DNA of 64,000 nt from Diploptera punctata (GCA_030220185.1 JASPKZ010004202.1:1244001-1308000), one strand, 5' to 3'; shown: positions 41,806-53,265, counted from the stretch's first letter. The notes: a model not told the origin generated them from the sequence alone. Made by a program: numbers and translations.

Positions 41806-42398
41806 ATAGTATATTACGTTGCGAGGTTGGGGAGTGGTTTTTACAGAATCGAGGAAAATGTTTAAAAACCGAGCGATACTGAGGCTTTTAATTTCCGAGA
41901 TTCTGTAAACACTTCACAAACGTGCGTTATACATTATTTTTTGCACGATGGTGTTTTCAAAATAATAAATAATAGTAGAATAATAGCATCTTTGTTGGAA
42001 ATGTTTGCGTTCATTATAAACAATTGACTAACGTTAACAGTGCGGGCAATGTTTATTAGTTATAACTACATGAGGCCGTGTGACCAATTAGTGATAAAAT
42101 GGCGGCAAATACGTATTTATTGTTTTTTTATTGTTTCAAATAAAGTTCAGTTGATTTAAAATGTAGTGATTTGTTTGGTATAATGCATATTAACACTACA
42201 TTTATGATTTTTTTTGTATATACATTGTATGTAGTAAACGTAGTGGTTTTACTTCCCACACGCGTGTTTGTATTATGTAATATTACAGTATAGTTATTTA
42301 GGTTGGCAACCCCGACATGTAGGAAGTTGAACTTTCAATCATGGTCGCCACTGCTGTAAGTACAACAAAACGCACTATCGCGCAAAATGTACTATTAA
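41806..42398 (+). mobile_element. Non-autonomous DNA element, short complete form
   Basis: Imperfect terminal inverted repeats TAGTATATTACGTTGCGAG and TAATAGTACATTTTGCGCGA (reverse complement of the right end). No ORF. Other copies: 5640-7404, 12285-12520, 15053-17190 and 53506-54440. Confidence 0.7.
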
Positions 42399-42428
42399 AA
42401 GAAACCCACTTCATATTTACTTAGACAA

Positions 42429-43393
42429 TCTAATATATAAAAATGAATGTTTGTTGGTTTCTTTGTTTGTTTGTTTGTTTGTTCGTACTTAATGCGTGGC
42501 CATACCGTTGATCCGATTGTGATGGGGCTTTTTTCAAAATGCTCAGGAGATTCCCGGGATGAACATAGGCTATAAGAGAATTGTGATACTCAAATTCTAA
42601 GCCATAAAAATCGCCCTTTGTAGTGGAAAACGTGAAAAAAGTAGCTCTTTGAACGCTTAAAAGGCTTACGCTGCCTAAACCATAACAAATACACAAAATT
42701 AATGTACACAGAGTTGAGTATTTCAAAAAGCTCTACAAAAAAGTCCGGGAGAGCATATGTTTATTTCTTACGGATAACTCACAATAACGAATTTTTGTCT
42801 TTCATTGATGCCAAGAAGATGGAGAAAAGTACGTAGATTCCTGTGCAAGCATAGCAGCACATGGCGGGCATTCTTTTACCGATAACTCACAATAACGAAT
42901 TTTGTCTTTTAGCTCATTTATGCCAAGAAGATCGATTAAGTAGATTCCCGGGCAATACCGGGCAATAAGCACGGGGAATCTTAAAATAATTACGATATAC
43001 ATTTATAATTATTTTTCATTTTACTTATTCAACCAATTATAAGAAGTATATTATTTTTTGTCTATTAGATCATTTATGCCAAGATGATCGGGATGAGTAG
43101 ATTCCCGGACAACGCCGGGTAATCAGCACGGGGTATCTAAAAATATTTACGATATAAATGTTTCCTCCCACTTATTAAACTAAACATAAAACACGTTAAT
43201 TTTCGTATTTGAGCTTATTTATGTCAAGAAGATCGGGAAAAGTAGATTCCCGGACAACGTCGGGTAATCCGCACGGGGTATCTAAAAAATATAAATTTAT
43301 AATTATTTTTTTCTTTAACTTATACGACTAAACATAAAGTACAATTAATTTTAATTTATTTAGGCGTAGCAGCGCACGCCGGGTATTAGCTAG
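42429..43393 (+). mobile_element. Helitron, non-autonomous, complete
   Basis: Starts TCTAATATATAAAAATGAAT and ends GCGCACGCCGGGTATT then AGCTAG, inserted between A and T (42428, 43394) as Helitrons do. The interior holds three to four diverged repeats with ATTCCCGGACAACGCCGGGT-like cores and CACGGGGTATCT (42835-43300). No Rep/helicase. Confidence 0.88.
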
Positions 43394-43487
43394 TACTATA
43401 ATATGTAACCGTGTTCCATGTTAGGCCTACTTACATTATTCATTTATATTTTAAACTTTCTTTACCAAGTTATTTAAGTAAAATGAT

Positions 43488-43757
43488 CCCACTACAAGCC
43501 TCAGGAGGCCCTTGGGGTAGTAGGAGGTTAAGGTTCCCACTTTTTTTAGACAATCGGCACTTTATGTCAACCGGGTTGTTAGCCCTGCGTGACGGCCGCC
43601 TTTACCCCCAGAACAAGTTACTAATTTCCGTTAGAGGCTGAGTCGACCCCAGGGCCATAGTGCCGCCAGAGGGTTTGGGTCAGTTTAAAAATCTTGATCC
43701 CAACGGGACTTGAACCCTCGACCCTCCGGCTTGTAGCTCAGTGCCTTAACCAGTAAC
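43488..43757 (-). mobile_element. tRNA-derived SINE (family C)
   Basis: Minus strand has GGTTAAGGCACTGAGCTAC and GGGTTCAAGTCCC boxes. The body has GGGTCGACTC and GGTTGACATAAAGTGCCG. A sibling copy lies at 50531-50812. Confidence 0.8.
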
Positions 43758-43807
43758 CAAGTTATTTACTTAATCTAATTATTTATAGGTTAGGCATGTT
43801 GTTGTTA

Positions 43808-43808
43808 A

Positions 43809-43857
<49 letters not shown>
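43808..43857. repeat. (ATT)n microsatellite
   Basis: About 16 uninterrupted units. Confidence 0.95.
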
Positions 43858-43858
<1 letters not shown>

Positions 43859-43919
43859 TTTCTTTCCCTTGTCATCAGTATTTTATGTAGCCTATATCTA
43901 TTACGTATCATTAATCAAC

Positions 43920-44759
43920 GTCGGTCGCAGTGGACTAGTGGTTATGCTCCTTGCCTCTGGTCCAGAAGGTCGCGGGTTCAAACCCGGCCGGAGTCGATGG
44001 ATTTTTTTAGGATAAAAAAAAACAAGGAGAAATTCCTCCGGGAGGGACTTTCAGCCGTGGGTCCCGAGTCTGAAGATTTTCAGGCTCGTAAAAAATCCTT
44101 AAGCCTGAATGAAAAGGCTTCTAAGCAAAAATTTACCGAATTTTCCCGTCCTAGTACTACCTTGGTAACCTAGATGTCAGTATGAGGCGGAACGCTGACC
44201 ATATACGAAAACAAGTGTAACTAAATTAGTATGGTTCAAATTCTTCCCTCTAGGGGGACAGTGCCTTCTTTTCTTTCTCCTCTTTCGTTTACACTGTTTT
44301 TCCTTCTTGTTTTACCTTATTGTTTTTACCTTTTCGTTAACTTTTTATTCTATTCTCACATATAGACACAAGGACAGGACACACACCCAGACCCAAGGTG
44401 GAGATTTTAAAATCCCCTACCCCGTCGAGAATCGAACCCGGGTCGCCGGAGTGGAAGGTAGGGACTCTACCGCCTACTCCACTTCATGTCCTCTTTTTTT
44501 TTCTTTCTCGTTTTCTGTTGTTTACACTGTTCTTGCTCTTTTTTTTTTGTTTTACTTTTGTTAACCTTTTTTATCTTATTCACACATACAAACATGTGAC
44601 AGCACACACACCCAGACCGAAGGTGGAGATTTTAAAATCCCCTACCCCGCCGGGAATCGAACCAGGGTCGCCGGAGTGGAAGGTAGGGACTCTACCGACT
44701 AGACCATGACGACGGTCTCCTAAATCTCTGTTAAGGGAAACATGGGCTTATAATACAAA
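43920..44759 (+). mobile_element. tRNA-derived SINE (family B), complete but interrupted
   Basis: Flanked by ATCATTAATCAAC (43907-43919 and 44760-44772). The head is GTCGCAGTGGACTAGTGG with GGGTTCAAACCC. The 3' end resumes at CCTAAATCTCTGTTAAGGG (44719) after a nested insert. Confidence 0.88.
44272..44716 (-). mobile_element. Two tRNA-like repeats nested in the SINE
   Basis: 44370-44490 and 44596-44714 share CACACCCAGACC, GGTGGAGATTTTAAAATCCC and GAATCGAACC...GGTCGCCGGAGTGG. The minus strand has A/B-box-like text. T-rich and C-rich tails separate the two copies. Confidence 0.65.
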
Positions 44760-44809
44760 ATCATTAATCAACATGTAGATAATTCATAATTGTTATTATA
44801 TGTATAATT

Positions 44810-44882
44810 TAACCTGGTGAAGTGGAAGAGAACACCTTACTGTCTTAACTCCATCAGGTGAAATAAGTAAATAAAAGAAATA
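44810..44882 (+). mobile_element. LINE 3'-tail fragment (CR1/Jockey-like family)
   Basis: GTGGAAGAGAACACCTTACTGTCTTAACTC-type text and AAATAAGTAAATAAAA match the tail of the LINE at 52.4-53.2 kb. Confidence 0.5.
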
Positions 44883-44924
44883 TAATCAATTGAGTTGGTG
44901 TTTACTTGACGAAAATCCATATTT

Positions 44925-45325
44925 ATTAATTAAATAAAAATAAAACGTAGTTTTATTTGATTTTCATATTTATTATATAATTCAGTGACAGCTGTTTCGG
45001 TACACTGTAGCCTTTCTTCAGACATGTTTAAACAAATTATGAATTGTTTTCTCAACTGATCTAAGCAGACACTACAAAGCATATTTATTTAAATTTAAAA
45101 ATTTAAATAAATATTGTTTTCTTGTTGCTTAATCCCTTTCATCTACCTCTTTTTTTCCATTGTTGCTTAGATGCATCAGTTGGAACACAATTCATAATTT
45201 GTTAACATGTCTGAAGCAAAGGTACAGTGTATCGAAATACGCTTTCAGCTGAATTATATAATAAATATGAAAATCAAATCCAACTAGCGTTTTATTTTTA
45301 TTTTTAATTAATAAAATAAATATGT
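44925..45325. mobile_element. Penelope-like 3'-end palindrome with hammerhead-like motif (family 6)
   Basis: TTATTATATAATTCAG... and its inverse frame the arms, which meet near 45100 at AATTTAAAAATTTAAAT. The minus arm has CTGAAGA (45021-45015), stem region, GAAAC (44998-44994), AGCTGTC, a form known from PLE hammerheads. The plus arm has a lesion (CTGAAGC at 45212). Confidence 0.72.
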
Positions 45326-45329
45326 ATTC

Positions 45330-45639
45330 TGTAAGCTATTCTAATTTTTTGCCTCCCCTTCTATCTTTCCTGAGGTATTCGCTGCGTGACGGCCTTTTTA
45401 GGTCTGGAATCTGAATGTTATAATTTAATGAGAATTTCCACGGCAGCAGCTATGTTGGAATTTTATAACATTTTAAAGGTCAGAGAGGAGAAAGGGAAGA
45501 TGAGTTGGAAAATCCCTCTGTCGAGGACATTTTCAATAGTTAATGAAAACAAACACGATCCTTCATCACAAGGTAATCAGACAGCGGTAGTACAAGTGGG
45601 TTTTATACGTGGTATTGCATCATTCTTATAACTTGTTAA
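45330..45639. other. Unassigned
   Basis: An 81-codon frame (45386-45631) shows no recognisable domain. Confidence 0.35.
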
Positions 45640-46048
45640 ATGGCTTATAACTTAGAGACGCACATCCTCTTTATAGATTACAAGAAGGCCTTTGATAAAG
45701 TGTGTAGACAAAAATTATGGAACATATTAAGTGAAATAGGAATTCCACTACACTTGATAGCAGTAATTAAGAAAATGTACGAGAAAGCAAAAATAAAAAT
45801 AAATCAAAGGGAACCAATACATATAACAGAAGGAGTTAGATAAGGTTGTCCACCATCAACCACTTTTTTAACATTTATTTCGACGACATGATAAAATCAT
45901 GGAAGCGAATGACGACTGGGCGAATTAACTTAGGAAATATAGTAATAAAAACAGTGGCCTTTGCAGATAACCAGATTTTAATAGCAAAAACAGAGGACGA
46001 ACTACAAAGAATGCTATATAAACTAATAATATATATATATAATATCTC
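45640..46048 (+). mobile_element. LINE reverse transcriptase fragment
   Basis: Encodes ILFIDYKKAFDKVCRQKLWN (RT motif with the first catalytic Asp), LSEIGIPLHLIAVIKKMYEK and ITEGVR (the start of the usual GVRQGC motif, then a stop). After frameshifts it reads IVIKTVAFADNQILIAKTED, where FADD is changed to FADN. Inactive. Confidence 0.82.
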
Positions 46049-46084
46049 GGTATATTTTAATTGTATAAATTGAGTTTCGTTGTC

Positions 46085-46190
46085 AATCGTCGAAAATTGC
46101 GACATCTAGACCGATTCTGAAATTTTCGTTCCAGATGAACTCCTACGTCTTATAGTTTTAGAACATAATAGATAGCGGCTAAACACTCGC
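46085..46190 (+). repeat. Left flank of block B: half of a dispersed repeat
   Basis: AACTCCTACGTCTTATAG ... AGCGGCTAAAC matches the minus strand of 3765-3895. The other half resumes at 49640. Confidence 0.6.
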
Positions 46191-46194
46191 TGTA

Positions 46195-49100
46195 ACTTAA
46201 GTGAGATTAGGTTAGGTTAAGTGAGGTTAGGTTTGGTTATGTCAGGTTAGGATAAGTGAGGCTAGGTTAAGTGTGTTTAGGATAAGTGAGGTTATGTTAG
46301 GTCAGGTTAAGTGATGTTTGATTGGGTTAAGTGATGTTTGGTTAGGTCAGGTTAGGTGAATTTGGAATAGGTTACGTTAGGCCAATGGAGGCCACTCGGT
46401 GTTAGGTTAGGCCTTCGAGAAAACTGTCGGTTACGTAAGGCCCTCGGGGGCCACTTTGTGTTAGGTTAGGCCCTCGGGAGCCACTTGGGATATCTTAGGT
46501 CCCCGGCGGATCTTGGTATTAGATATGCCCTTCGGTGGCCACTTGATGTTAGCTTAGCCCCTCGAGGGCATCCTTGGGATATCTCAGACCTACTGGGCCC
46601 ATTTGGATAAGTTTAGGCTTTCGGGGACCAGTTGGGTTAGGTTATTCCCTCGGGGTCCACTTTGGGTTAGGTTATGCCCTCTTTGGGAGGCCCTCGGTGG
46701 CCACTTTGGGTCAGGTTATGCCCTCGGATGCCACTTTGGGTCAGGTTATGCCCTCGGAGGCCACTTTGGGTCAGGTTATGCCCTCGGAGGCCACTTTGGG
46801 TCAAGGTATGCCCTCGGAGGCCACTTTGGGTCAGGTTACGCCCTCTGAGGTCACTTTAGGCGAGGTTATCCCCTCGGATGCCACTTTGGATCAGGTTATG
46901 CCGTCATAGGCCACTTTCGGTCAGGTTATGCTCTCGGAGGTCACTTTGGGTTAGGTTACGTCCTCGGAGGTCACTTTAGGCAAGGTTATGCCCTCGGAGG
47001 CCACTTTGGGTCAGATTACACCCTCGGAGGTCACTTTAGGCAAGGTTGGGCCCTCGGAGGCCACTTTGGGTTAGGTTAGGTGAGGTTAGGTTAAGTGAGG
47101 AAGGTTAGGATAAGTGAGGTAAGGACAGGTTAATTTAGGTTAGGTTATGTCAGGTTAGGTTAGGTCAGATTAGGTTAGGTGAGGTTAGGTTAGGTGAGGT
47201 TAGGTTGAGTGGATAGGTTAGGTTGACTGAGGTTAGATTAGGGTAAGTGAGGTTAGGTTAGGTTAAGTGTGGTTAGGTTATGTCAGGTTAGGTGAGTTTA
47301 CAATAGGTTACGTTAGGTTCGGTTAAGTTTGGTTTGCTTTGGCTCGGTTTAGCCCTCTGGGGCACATTTGTTTAATTTAGGGTCTCAAGGGCCAACTTGG
47401 TGTTAGATTAGGCCCTCTGGACCACTTTGGGTTATAATAGGCCGTAAGGGGCAAATTGGTGTTAGAAAAGGTAAAGCTTTCGGAGGCCACTTGGGATTGG
47501 GTTAGTCCCTCAGAGGCCAGTTGAGATTATGTTAAGCTGTCATGACAACTTTGGGTAGGTTTGGCCCTCGGGGGTCTCTTTGGATTAGGTTAGGGCCTCG
47601 TCGGTCGCTTTGTGTTAGGATTCGCCTTCGGGGCCACTTTGGTATAGATTTGGCAATGGGGGGCCACTTTGTTTTAGGTTAGGCCCTCGGGGGCACTTGG
47701 TTTAGGATAGGCCCTTGGGGCCACTTGGTTAGGTTAGGCCTTCAGGACCTCTTGGGGTATGCCTGGCCCTTAGGGGCCAGATTGGGATAGGTTAGGCCCT
47801 CGGGGGCTACTTAGATTATGTTAGGCCATCGGGATCACTTGGTGTTAGGTTAGACCTTCGGGAGCAATTGGGGTTAATTTCGGCTTTCGGAGGCTACTTT
47901 GGGATATGTTAGGCCCTCAGGGCCACTTGGGTTATGTCAGGTCCTCGGGGGCCATTTAGTGTTTCGGATAGGCCTTCGGGACCACTCTCGATTATGTAAG
48001 GCCCTCGGGGCCACTTTGTGTTAGATTAGGCCCTCGGAGTTCACTTTGGGTTAGGTAATGCCATCGGGTACCACTAGAGTTAAGTCAGGCCCTCCGGGAC
48101 CACTACAGTTAAGTTAGGCCATCTGGGGCCACTTGGGCCAAGTTAGGCCCTCCCGGGCCACTTGGGTCAAGTTAGGCCGTCTGGGGCCACTTGGGTCAAG
48201 GTAGGCCCTCCCGGGCCACTTGGGTCAAGTTAGGCCCACCCGGGTTACTTGGGTCAAGTTAGGCCATTTGGGTCCAATGGGTCATGTTAGGCCCTCTGGG
48301 GCCACTTGTGTCAAGTTAGGGTCTTTGGTGCCACTTGGGTCAGGTTAGGCCCTCTGGGGCCACTTTGGTCAAGTTAGGCCCCCTGGGGCCTCTTTGGTCA
48401 AGTTAGGCCCCCTGGGGCCTCTTTGGTCAAGTTAGGCCCTCTGGGGCCACGTTGGTCATGTTAGGCCCTCTGGGGCCACCTTGGTCAAGTTAGGCCCTTT
48501 GGGGCCTATTGGGTCAAGTTAGGCCCTCTGGGGCCACTTGGGTCAAGTTAGGCCCTCTGGGCTACTTTGGTCAAGTTAGGCCCTCTGGGGCCAATTTGGT
48601 CAAGTTAGGCCCTCTGGGGCCTATTGGGTCGAGTTAGGCCCTCTTGGGTCACTGGGGTTTAGTAAAGCCCTCTGGGACCACTTGGGTTAAGTTAGGCCCT
48701 CTGGGGCCACTTGGGTTAGTTAGGCCCCCGGAGACAATTACGGTTTATGTTATGCCCTTGTGGGACGTTTTGTGTTAGGTTAAGCCCTCGTGGGCCGTTT
48801 TAGGTTAGATTAGGCCCTCGGAGGCAACTTGGGTTAGGTTAGCCCGTCGACGGCCACTTGGCGTTGGTTTAGGCCCTCTGATTCAATTTGGGTTAGGTTA
48901 GGCTTTCGGGACCACTTGGGATTAAGTTAGGCCTTCAGAGGCGACTGGGGATTAGATTAGATTAAGGTTAGGTGAGTTTTGGTTATGTTAGGTAAGGTTA
49001 GGTTTGGTTAGGTTAGGTTAAGTTAGGATGTTAGATTAGTTAGGTTAAGTTAGGTAAGGTTAGATTATGTGAGGTTATGTTAGGTTAAGTGCGGTCAAGT

Positions 49101-49636
49101 TAGGTTAGGTTGAGTGAAGTTACGTTTGGTTAAGTAAGATTAGGTTAGGTAAAGTGAGGTTAGGTTGTATGAAGTTAGGTTAAGTGATTTTAGGTTAAGT
49201 GATGTTAGGTTAGGTGAGGTTAGGTGAGTTTAGAATGGTTTACGTTAGGCCAACGGGGGCCACTTGGTGTTAGGTTAGACCTTCGGGGGCCACTCGGGAT
49301 TAAGTTTCAGCCTTTGGGGCCACTTTGGGATATTTTTGGCCCTCGGGCCACTTGGGTTAGGTTAGACCTTCGGTCAGGTTATGTAAGGCCCTCGAGAGCC
49401 ACTTTGTGTTAAGTTAGGCCCTTGGTAGCGACTAGGGATTAGGTAAGCTTTCAGAAGCCACTAGGGGTTAGTTTAGGCTAGGTTAAGTTATCAGGTTATA
49501 TTAGGTTAGGTAAGGTTAAGTGATGTTAGGTTAGATTATGTGACGTTATGTTAAATTGATTGAGGTTAGGTTAATTTAAGTAAGGTCAGGTTAGTTTAGG
49601 TTGAGTGAGGTTAGACTAGGTTAAGTGAGGTTAGGT
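46195..49636 (+). repeat. Satellite block B: 29-30-bp repeat and TTAGG-like DNA
   Basis: Starts with TTAGG-like DNA (46200-46380). A homogenised 30-bp run (GCCCTCGGAGGCCACTTTGG) follows at 46680-47070, then TTAGG-like DNA (47060-47340), mixed units (47350-48100), the 29-bp array (48100-48760) and TTAGG-like DNA (48950-49250, 49460-49636). 46203-46690 matches block A 9137-9620, and 47848-49636 matches block A 7407-9128. Confidence 0.92.
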
Positions 49637-49690
49637 AGGTTAAAACCCGTATTTACAAATTTTCACGAAGAATTGTTGAGCGATTTAGAA
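49637..49690 (+). repeat. Right flank of block B: other half of the dispersed repeat
   Basis: TACAAATTTTCACGAAG and TTGTTGAGCGATTTA continue the repeat interrupted at 46190. Confidence 0.55.
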
Positions 49691-49699
49691 TAAATCACA

Positions 49700-50172
49700 A
49701 ATATATATGTTATTCTGCCAGTTATAATACATGGATGCAAAACATGGATCTTACTTTAAGGTACGAGAAAAGGTTAAGAGTATTTGAGAATAAAGTTCTT
49801 AGGAAAATTTTTAGACCAAAGAGAGATGAACAGACAGGTGAATGTATAGATTACATAACAGTTAGCTACACGATCTTTATAGGAAACCAGATATAGTAAG
49901 AAGAGTTAAGTCTCGTAGACTACGATTTGCAGGACATGTGGCACGAAGTGAGGAATGAAAGACGTGCATGGAAACTCCTTATAGGAAAATCAGAAGGAAA
50001 GCGCCCTATAGGTAGACCAAGAATGAGGTGGGAGAACAGCATTAATCACAATTTGAAGGATATAGATTATACAGGGGATGACTAGAAAACATCAGCTCAG
50101 GAGAGGGATGTATGGAGAGCTTCGCGGCCATGAACCTACGGGTTTAATAATGTCAGTGAGTTAGCTAGGTTC
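49700..50172 (+). mobile_element. RTE-type LINE C-terminal fragment, decayed
   Basis: Same text as 50.84-51.28 kb with frameshifts. Ends GGTTTAATAATGTCAGTGAG and TTAGCTAG. Confidence 0.78.
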
Positions 50173-50412
50173 TATCAAGTATACAATATAAAATATAAAG
50201 AAAAAATAATAAAATAAATCAATATGTTACATATACAGCTAATGACAAATGAGGGAAATTTTGAGGAAGTGGCTGAATTCAAATACCTAGGAACAATGAT
50301 CACAAATAGGAATGAGATGCACAAAGAAATTAAACATAGGCTCAATTCTGGAAATGCGTACTATTATGTATTGCAGAGACTCTTGATGTCCTTTCAAAAA
50401 ACGTTAAACTGA

Positions 50413-50414
<2 letters not shown>

Positions 50415-50452
<38 letters not shown>

Positions 50453-50519
50453 TCCGGGTTCGAATCCCGTCCAGGCATTTATTTTTCTTATCATACCATA
50501 TATATATATATATATATTT
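50415..50519. repeat. (AT)n runs around a tRNA-like fragment
   Basis: Two TA microsatellites flank GGGTTCGAATCCCGTCCAGG, sister of the tRNA-like repeat at 14.8 kb. Confidence 0.75.
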
Positions 50520-50530
50520 TTTTTTTTTTG

Positions 50531-50812
50531 ATCCCACAACAGACCCGGAGGCCCTTGGGGTAGTAGGAGGTTAGAGCTCCCACTTTTTCTAGACAATCGG
50601 CACTTTATGTCAGCCGGGTTGTCAGCCCTGCGTGACGGCCGCCTTTACCACCAGAACAAACGTCTGGTACTCATTTACATTAGAGGCGAGTCGACCCCAG
50701 GGCCATAGTGCCACCAGAGGGTTTGGATCAGTTTAAAAATCCTGCCCCAACGGGACTTGAACCCTCGACCCTCTGGCTTGTAGCTCAGTGCCTTAACCAC
50801 TACGCTATGGCG
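50531..50812 (-). mobile_element. tRNA-derived SINE (family C), nested in the LINE
   Basis: Minus strand CGCCATAGCGTAGTGGTTAA and GGGTTCAAGTCCCG head, with the same body as 43488-43757. Confidence 0.85.
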
Positions 50813-51324
50813 TAATATATAAAACTATTATTCTACCAGTTATATTATATGGGTGCGAAACATGGACTCTTACTTTAAGGGAGGAAAGGAGATTACGAGT
50901 ATTTGAGAATAAAGTACTTAGGAAAATTTTTGGACCAAAGAGAGATGAACAGACAGGTGAATGGAGAAGACTACATAACAATGAACTACATGGTCTTTAT
51001 AAGAACAGTTACGTCTCGTAGACTGCGATGGGCAGGACATGTTGCACGTATGGGGAATGGGAGACTTGCATGGAAGCTTCTTGTAGGAAAGCCAGAGGGA
51101 AAACGCCCAGTTGGTAGACCAAGAATGAGGTGGGAGAATAACATTAACTATGATTTGAGGGAAATAGATTATACAGGGAATGATTGGAAGCATTAGCTCA
51201 GGATAGGGATGTATGGAGAGCTTATGTCCGTGCGGCCATGAACCTACGGGTTCGATAGTGCCAGTGAGTAAATAAGTAAGTAAGTAATATGTTACATATA
51301 AAATGTCAACTTAGAACATTGACC

Positions 51325-51590
51325 AGTATTATAATGACTTAGGCTTTCACGGCCGGAGTTGCTATGATGATCTTGAAGAAGATTTCCGGGCTGTTGGCCG
51401 TGGTCGTGAGGCTTGTAGTTCCCCAACGTTTCGCCAGAGACTGCGTCCGGCAAACTCAAGGGTTGTCTCGAGACTCAAGAGGATGCCGGACGCAGTCTCT
51501 GGCGAAACGTTGGGGGAACTACAAGCCTCAAGACCACGGCCAACAGCCCGGAAATCTTCTGCAAGATCATCATACTGACCAATATTAATT
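51325..51590. mobile_element. Palindrome of PLE type
   Basis: The arms share ATGATCTTG(A/C)AGAAGATTTC, GGCCGTGG and CGTTTCGCCAGAGACTGCGT, and meet near 51465. GCC...GGCGAAACGTT resembles the stem II/GAAAC part of a PLE hammerhead, but the CUGANGA part is damaged. Confidence 0.7.
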
Positions 51591-51609
51591 TTCAGTTAGT
51601 TTTTTTTTT

Positions 51610-52115
51610 TTTTTTTTTTCTCAGAAAGAAAAATATGTGATTCTGATAGTATTTTTCTCCTGAATTCAAATATAATATTGGGTTTTCTCCATCACGCAAG
51701 GTTTCCGAGAGACAGAAATTGATAATTTCAAACACTAATATTTTCTACATTCGTAACTACACAATATTCGAACATTCGGACTGACCTAGAAAGTAAGAAA
51801 TTGGGATCTTCTGCTATATTTAGCCTGTGGAGCATCACTCTTGATTGTCCAACAATAATCGGCCAGCATATTAGGATTCCACTTGCCTTGATATCTCTTT
51901 TCCATAGCTGAAACCATTTGAGTTAGCTCATTTGGTTTTATTTTACAATGGACTAATGGACGAAAAAACGTTTAATAACAAATAATTATTTAAATCCATT
52001 AATTGAAATTCAATTAAAAAAACGGTGGGTGATGGAGAAATTCCGAATACATATTTGAAAACACGATAAAAAAATTGCATTAAGTACAACTATTGGTACT
52101 CATGAGACAAAAATC
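51610..52115 (-). repeat. Second copy of the dispersed repeat with coding remnant
   Basis: Inverted relative to 21640-22140. The minus strand still shows 'EMEKRYQGKWNPNMLADYCW' and 'TIKSDAPQA' with substitutions. Confidence 0.6.
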
Positions 52116-52295
52116 ATGTTTGGCAGGTAATTATTATTTATCACGTTCAGAACAAAAATAATGTGTCATTACGCACTTCCAAGGATACCAACCTTGAAAA
52201 ACGGAAGTTGAAAGAATATTATGTACTGTACATGATTTACATACAAAACAACAGCATGTACCATAGTAACTTATCCAAACTTTGCACATAGGCCT

Positions 52296-52447
52296 ATACT
52301 TCTTTTTCTTCTTCTTCCTTTCAAGGATTAGGTCAATGCGACCTGTTCCGGTATCAAGTCCATCGTTTCTTGGTCGTCCCAAAGATATTTTTCCATGCGG
52401 TTTGTAGGTGTTGATCGTTTTGGGTAGTCTTGTATTCTGTCTCATAA
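52296..52447 (-). mobile_element. LINE C-terminus, 3' part of a split copy
   Basis: Encodes QNTRLPKTINTYKPHGKISL followed by GRPR. It continues the minus-strand segment at 53266-53330. Confidence 0.82.
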
Positions 52448-53180
52448 TGCCACACTTCGACTACTGCGACATATTACTGACTAATCTTACAACTGATCTA
52501 TCTGACAGACTACAGCGTGCTCATAATGCGTGCATTCGATTTATATTCAATCTCCGTCGTTATGACCACGTGTCTCCTTCATTTCAGGCCTTATCATGGC
52601 TACGCCTAAATGACAGAAGAACTTTACATTCACATACCTTACTATTCCAAATTCTGCACACATATTTACCAAGTTATTTAACAACACGTTTTCAAAACTT
52701 ATCGGCTCATCACAATTTATGGAACAAGATCACAAGACTCTTCTTTACTTTTGATACCACAACACAGGACCTGTCTATACTCTGAATCTTACACAATATC
52801 TATGGCTAGAGCATGGAACTCACTTCCCAGTCATGTCAAGGACTGTCAATCGCTATCATTATTTAAATCCAAATTAACTGATATCTTAAGTTCGACTCAA
52901 TGAAAACATTAACTACATAACAACTATATGAGCATTCTATTAATAATCATGTAGGAAGCTACTTACTTTATTTTATATCATCTTAATTTTATTATATTCT
53001 ATGTTTTTGTTAGTATTAGATCACATCATCATTGTATTTTGTTTAGTCTGTATTTTAATAATATCTTAAAATTGTAATATGTACGTAATTTTTGTATAAT
53101 TTTACTATTCGCTGGTTGTATGGAAGAGAAGGCCTTATGGCCTTAACTCTGCCAGCTAAAATAAATCATTATTATTATTA

Positions 53181-53265
<85 letters not shown>
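52448..53265 (+). mobile_element. CR1/Jockey-like LINE, RT C-terminal end, with (ATT)n tail
   Basis: Encodes MPHFDYCDILLTNLTTDLSD, RLQRAHNACIRFIFNLRRYD, LSWLRLNDRRTLHSHTLLFQ and, after a shift, ARAWNSLPSHVKDCQSLSLF with the stop at about 52902. A 3' UTR ends GGCCTTAACTCTGCCAGC and then (ATT)n. It is inserted into another LINE. Confidence 0.85.
53163..53264. repeat. (ATT)n microsatellite
   Basis: More than 30 units, formed from the LINE tail. Confidence 0.95.

Larger units (their letters stand above)
50236..51285 (+). mobile_element. RTE-type LINE with 15-bp target duplication, interrupted
   Basis: Flanked by AATATGTTACATATA (50221-50235 and 51286-51300). It encodes LMTNEGNFEEVAEFKYLGTM, then a nested insert (about 50417-50818), then 'ILPVILYGCETWTLTLREER', SRRLRWAGHVARMGNGRLAW and KPEGKRPVGRPRMRWENNIN, ending in an (AAGT)n tail. 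Confidence 0.9.

Noticed and set aside
45386..45631. 81-codon frame as a possible exon
   Set aside because: No recognisable domain or flanking splice sites, and it is next to LINE and PLE debris.
51480..51515. Active hammerhead at the 51.4-kb palindrome
   Set aside because: GCC...GGCGAAACGTT resembles half a core, but no CUGANGA is found in either arm. Kept only as a PLE-type palindrome.
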